Shown here: positions 61,011 to 64,000 of the stretch, piece after piece
How the letters are laid out: each line of letters starts with the position of its first letter
Position numbering within the stretch: position 1 is the stretch's first letter
Source: Streptomyces orinoci
GTDB taxonomy: Bacteria > Actinomycetota > Actinomycetes > Streptomycetales > Streptomycetaceae
NCBI RefSeq assembly: GCF_003121295.1
Contig: NZ_PHNC01000029.1
Coordinates: forward strand, 1,426,001 to 1,490,000
Length of the DNA stretch: 64,000 nt
Reading direction: 5' to 3'
Made by a program: the position numbers and the translations under genes
Notes under the pieces: generated by a model
The model's database searches: none
What the model saw: the letters and a program-made list of their open reading frames with translations, nothing else
What the model was told of the DNA's origin: nothing

Positions 61011-61835
61011 ATGTCCCCCAACGCGCACATAACCAGCCACCGGAAGCCCCGGCGCCCGGCGACCCAGTCCTGGGTCGTTCGCACGGGTGTTGCCGGTGGC
61101 GTCCTCAGCACCCTGGCCGTCACCGCGGCCGCCCAGGCAGACGCGGCGGAGAAGCCGACCGAGGCCACGATGGAGATGCCGGCCTTCAACGCCGAGCTGG
61201 CCTCCTCCATCACCCAGAGCGCGGACGCGACCCAGCAGACCGCGGTGGACTACCAGGTACGCGCGCAGGTGGACCAGGCGGCCGACACCGCCAAGGCCGC
61301 GGCGAAGAAGGCCAAGCAGGAGGCCGACCGCAAGGCGGAGGCCGAGCGCAAGGCGGCCGCCGCCAAGGAGAAGCGGGACGCGGAGGCGCGGGCCTCCCGG
61401 GACGCGGGCCGGGCCTCGCTGTCCGCCCGGTCCGCCTCGGACTCCTCCGACTCCGCCACGCCGTCGAGCTCGCACGCCACCGGCAGTGCGGCCACCCTGA
61501 TCTCCTTCCTGGAGGCCCAGCTCGGCAAGGCGTATGTGATGGGCTCCACCGGCCCGTCCTCCTATGACTGCTCCGGCCTGGTCCAGGCCGCCTACCAGCA
61601 GATCGGCATCAGCCTGCCGCGCGTCTCCCAGGACCAGTCCACGGCCGGCACCCAGGTGGGCCTGGACAACCTCCAGCCCGGCGACATCCTCTACTGGGGT
61701 TCGGCCGGCAGCGCGTACCACGTCGCGGTCTATGTGGGCGGCGGCAAGTTCATCGGTGCGCAGAACCCCAGCACGGGCATTGTCGAGCGGGATCTGAGCT
61801 ACTCGCCCCCCACGGGCGCTGTTCGCGTCATGTGA
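61011..61835 (+). CDS. secreted NlpC/P60 cell-wall hydrolase
   Basis: The roughly 274-residue protein has a signal region (residues about 22-45, GVAGGVLSTLAVTAAAQADA) and a coiled-coil Ala/Lys/Glu-rich stretch (about 75-135). The C-terminal NlpC/P60 domain has catalytic Cys187 (SYDCSGLVQAAY), His237 (AYHVAVYVGGG) and a third polar residue further on. It is expected to cut peptidoglycan peptides outside the cell. The ATG 61011 is taken. A GTG 57 bases upstream would add 19 residues. Confidence 0.9.
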   Translation: MSPNAHITSHRKPRRPATQSWVVRTGVAGGVLSTLAVTAAAQADAAEKPTEATMEMPAFNAELASSITQSADATQQTAVDYQVRAQVDQAADTAKAAAKKAKQEADRKAEAERKAAAAKEKRDAEARASRDAGRASLSARSASDSSDSATPSSSHATGSAATLISFLEAQLGKAYVMGSTGPSSYDCSGLVQAAYQQIGISLPRVSQDQSTAGTQVGLDNLQPGDILYWGSAGSAYHVAVYVGGGKFIGAQNPSTGIVERDLSYSPPTGAVRVM

Positions 61836-61858
61836 CGCGCGTTGATTCTGTGACTGTC

Positions 61859-61891
61859 GAGCCGTCGCCCCTCCGCTTGGGGCGGCGGCTC
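61859..61891 (+). terminator. terminator after NlpC/P60 gene
   Basis: A 13-bp stem (GAGCCGTCGCCCC with GGGGCGGCGGCTC, one G-T wobble) and a 7-base loop are followed by TTCGGTTT. Confidence 0.8.
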
Positions 61892-61900
61892 TTCGGTTTG

Positions 61901-61957
61901 CGGGGCGCCCCATAGGGGCTCGGGGAACTGCGCGAACAGCCACAGACGGCCCGCAGG
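61901..61957 (-). repeat. dispersed intergenic repeat, copy 3
   Basis: CGGGGAACTGCGCGAACAGC and then CACAGACGGCCCGCAGG match the element near 22395-22444 with a few changes. It lies just after the terminator of the hydrolase gene. Confidence 0.55.
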
Positions 61958-62043
61958 GGGAAGACGACCGCGCCCCGGGGGCGTCTCTCTGGTGAGCGGC
62001 CCCGCACCCCGGGTCGGGTGTCATCCGCGGGCAGGTGAGGGTT

Positions 62044-62078
62044 GCTCGCGCAGTTCCCCGCGCCCCTAATGGGGCGCC
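62044..62078 (+). repeat. dispersed intergenic repeat, copy 4 (partial)
   Basis: CGCGCAGTTCCCCGCGCCCC is the complement of the core seen in copies 2 and 3. This partial copy runs into the stop codon of the GNAT gene at 62066, so the last few codons of that gene (RRAPH) come from the element. Confidence 0.5.
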
Positions 62079-62860
62079 CTCCGCCCCGGGTCGTAGACAT
62101 ACGGCGTGGTGGTGCTCAGCTCCATGAAGCCCAGCCGCCCCAGGATGGGGCGGCTCTCCTCGGACGCGTCCACCTGGAGATAGCGGTAGCCGCGGGCGGC
62201 GGCGATACGGGCCCGGTGGGTGATCAGGGCCCGGTAGATGCCACGGCCGCGCCAGCCGGGCGCGGTCCCGCCGCCCCAGAGTCCGGCGAACTCGGTGCCG
62301 GGGCAGAGCTCCATGCGCGCCGCGGACACCGGCTGGTCACCGGCCATGGCGACCACAAGGGTGAGCTCCTCCGGCTGCCGGGCGAGTTGCTCGCGCAGCC
62401 GGTGCGCCAGACGGGCCGCGTCCGTGCCGAAGGCCTGCTCATGGGCGGTGGCCACCAGATGGACCTCGGCGGGGTCGGTGACGGTGTGCAGATGGATGCC
62501 CTCGGGGAGGTTCAACTCGGTGGATACGGCGGTCACTTCGGCGACCATCACGGTTTCCGGGGGCTCGGGGATGAAGCCCGCGGCCTGGAGCCGGTCCGCC
62601 AAGTCTGCCGGGGCGTCATGGGAGTACAGCTTCCACTCGAAGTCCCGTCCCAGCGTGGCGAAATGGCGGACCTGGGCGGCGATGGCCGCGTCCGCGGTGG
62701 CCTCGGTGAGGCGGGACCAGAGCACCCCGTTCCAGCCGGGCGGCGGTGCCGTCTGCCGTACCACCTCGCCCACTCGTTCCACCCGGGCGCCGGGCCCGTC
62801 GGGGCAGGCGTGCTCGCGGAGTTGGGCGTCCAGGGCACGCAAAACATTTGCCGGATCCAT
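62066..62860 (-). CDS. GNAT family N-acetyltransferase
   Basis: The 264-residue protein has a C-terminal GNAT domain (about 125-255) with acetyl-CoA-binding motif GTAPGWRGRGIYRALI and the closing SRPILGRLGFMEL. The N-terminal 120 residues form a second GNAT-like half without a clear acetyl-CoA motif. The substrate is unknown. The C-terminus (YDPGRRAPH) is written in part by an intergenic repeat. It is divergent from the methyltransferase. Confidence 0.82.
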   Translation of the reverse strand: MDPANVLRALDAQLREHACPDGPGARVERVGEVVRQTAPPPGWNGVLWSRLTEATADAAIAAQVRHFATLGRDFEWKLYSHDAPADLADRLQAAGFIPEPPETVMVAEVTAVSTELNLPEGIHLHTVTDPAEVHLVATAHEQAFGTDAARLAHRLREQLARQPEELTLVVAMAGDQPVSAARMELCPGTEFAGLWGGGTAPGWRGRGIYRALITHRARIAAARGYRYLQVDASEESRPILGRLGFMELSTTTPYVYDPGRRAPH

Positions 62861-62925
62861 GGGGTCACTTCAGCATTGCCGTTGCATGGCTGCAATGGAG
62901 ATTCGGCGGAGGGGTGGCGGGGCGG

Positions 62926-63867
62926 ATGACGCTGGAGTTGTTGAGGGAGCATCTGGTGGCCGGGGAGCGGGCGGCCGGCCTGGCCGCGGCGGCGGCCTCG
63001 CCGGAGGAGCGGTTCTATCTCGCCATGGCCGCCTACCGGGCGGGCGACCCGGAGACGGCGGCCGGGCTGGCGGCCGAGGCGGCCGCCGCGGAGCCGGGAC
63101 GGGTGGTGTACACGGAGACCGCCCGCTGGCTGGCCGCCGGGCGGCAGCCCGATGTCTACGGCGAGTCGGCCGCGTTCAGCGCCTTTGTCGGCGGTGGCGG
63201 CAATGTGGAGCTCTACCGGGCCACCCGCGAGGCGCTGCGCGGCGAGTACACCGCCCGGCGGCCCCGGCGACTGCTGGACATCGGCAGCGGTGAGGGGCAC
63301 GCTCTGCTGCCCGCGCTCACCGAGGACGTGGGCTTTGTGGAGGTGGTCGAACCCTCCGCCGAGCGGCTGGAGCTGGTCACCGGGGAGCTGGCCCGGCGCG
63401 GCATACCGCACCGGGGACACGCCCTCACCGGGCAGGAGTTCATGGCCCGGGCGGCGGACGGCTCCTGGGACCTGGTGCAGGAGACCTTCGCCCTGCTGAC
63501 CCTGGGGCGGGCCGAGCGGCTGGAGCTGCTGCGGTGGCTGCGGCCGCGTACCCGACGGCTGGTGCTGGTGGAGTTCGACGCACCGGTGATCGGGGACGGG
63601 CTGGAGCCGCGCTGGTTCCGCTATCTGGTCTCGCGCTATGAGCGGGGCCTGCGGGAGTACGGGGACAGCCGGGAACTGGTCGCCCAGGGCTTTCTGATAC
63701 CGGTGCTGCTGGGGAAGCTGGGCAGCTCGGGGCACCAGGAGCACGATGAACAGCCGGTGGCCGCCTGGGTGGCGGACCTGGCGGAGGCCGGTTTCACCCC
63801 CGAGGAGCCACGGCGGCTGTGCGACTACTGGTGGGCGCCGGTCCACGCGGTTACGGCCGGCACCTGA
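62926..63867 (+). CDS. SAM-dependent methyltransferase-like protein
   Basis: The 313-residue protein starts with an Ala-rich helical region (1-80). A Rossmann methyltransferase domain follows: motif I RRLLDIGSGEGHALLPAL, motif II region EVVEPSAERLELV and a motif IV-like DLVQETFALLTLGRAERLE. The cofactor is inferred from fold, and the acceptor is unknown. The ATG 62926 has a GGCGGGGCGG stretch as weak RBS. It overlaps the next (minus-strand) gene at its 3' end by 43 bases. Confidence 0.8.
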   Translation: MTLELLREHLVAGERAAGLAAAAASPEERFYLAMAAYRAGDPETAAGLAAEAAAAEPGRVVYTETARWLAAGRQPDVYGESAAFSAFVGGGGNVELYRATREALRGEYTARRPRRLLDIGSGEGHALLPALTEDVGFVEVVEPSAERLELVTGELARRGIPHRGHALTGQEFMARAADGSWDLVQETFALLTLGRAERLELLRWLRPRTRRLVLVEFDAPVIGDGLEPRWFRYLVSRYERGLREYGDSRELVAQGFLIPVLLGKLGSSGHQEHDEQPVAAWVADLAEAGFTPEEPRRLCDYWWAPVHAVTAGT

Positions 63868-64000
63868 CCGGGGCGCGGCCGCAGCAACTGGGCCAGGTGC
63901 GGCGGCCAGAGCGCCTCCCCGGCTCCGGCCAGTTCCGGGGGCGTCCACCAGCGCCAGCCGAGGATGCCGTCCTCGGCGTGCGCGGCGGCGAGCGGACCGG
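63825..64000 (-). CDS. NUDIX hydrolase, C-terminal fragment at window edge
   Basis: The last 58 codons read GPLAAAHAEDGILGWRWWTP then PELAGAGEALWPPHLAQLLR, ending VTAWTGAHQ. The segment with GWRWWTPPEL matches the end of small actinomycete NUDIX proteins, whose NUDIX box is outside the window. The stop lies inside the 3' end of the convergent methyltransferase gene. Confidence 0.7.
   Translation of the reverse strand, partial: GPLAAAHAEDGILGWRWWTPPELAGAGEALWPPHLAQLLRPRPGQVPAVTAWTGAHQ

Overview
The window is chromosomal DNA from a high-GC actinomycete, almost certainly a Streptomyces: roughly 70% G+C by eye, strong G/C third-position bias, many GTG starts, and a gene order I recognise from memory as the S. 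coelicolor region that carries two nuo (complex I) loci, korAB, a polyprenyl synthase and a tRNA-Tyr attachment site. No database was searched, so family names rest on motifs and recall.

Layout. (1) 1-5438: right-hand end of an integrative element of the SLP1/pSAM2 (AICE) type. It holds a replication gene (225-1892) whose 3' end is packed with 13 copies of a 7-bp iteron-like word, an IS630-family insertion (1978-3137), arrays of perfect palindromes, excisionase and tyrosine integrase, and ends in a tRNA-Tyr gene (5357-5438). Transfer genes and the other att site lie outside the window. (2) 5654-11177: housekeeping and small genes (YajQ, a DUF3574-like secreted protein, an NmrA-like oxidoreductase, an Fsr-like MFS exporter, YccF, HtpX). 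(3) 11320-21027 (minus): a second, incomplete complex I operon, nuoA2-B2-C2-H2-I2-J2-K2-L2-M2-N2, with no D, E, F or G. NuoC2 has a long repetitive C-terminal tail and NuoM2 a loop insertion. (4) 21223-24582: two tandem sensor kinases sharing a 423-bp identical segment, plus a NarL-type response regulator. (5) 24858-31058: korAB, an APC/KUP-type permease and RarD. (6) 31174-about 35875: an accessory patch of regulators (TPR, XRE-TPR, anti-sigma-like ATPase, resolvase-like protein, YdcF) with two broken gene remnants, one WbqC-like. (7) 35878-44304: ABC exporter with a LolA-like lipoprotein, polyprenyl diphosphate synthase, flavoprotein, ATP-grasp ligase and fumarylacetoacetase. (8) 44380-60277 (minus): the full nuoA-N operon, 14 tightly coupled genes behind a Rex-type operator at 60395-60410. 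(9) 61011-64000: NlpC/P60 hydrolase, GNAT acetyltransferase, methyltransferase and the C-terminal end of a NUDIX gene.

How it fits together. The respiratory theme is strong. The complete nuo operon oxidises NADH and is probably redox-controlled by Rex. The incomplete nuo2 operon lacks the NADH module and also NuoD, and lies near korAB, which makes reduced ferredoxin. A polyprenyl synthase likely supplies the menaquinone side chain. The most notable non-textbook signals are the iteron array inside rep, the gene-converted kinase pair, the repeat-tailed NuoC2 and the NuoD-less second complex I.
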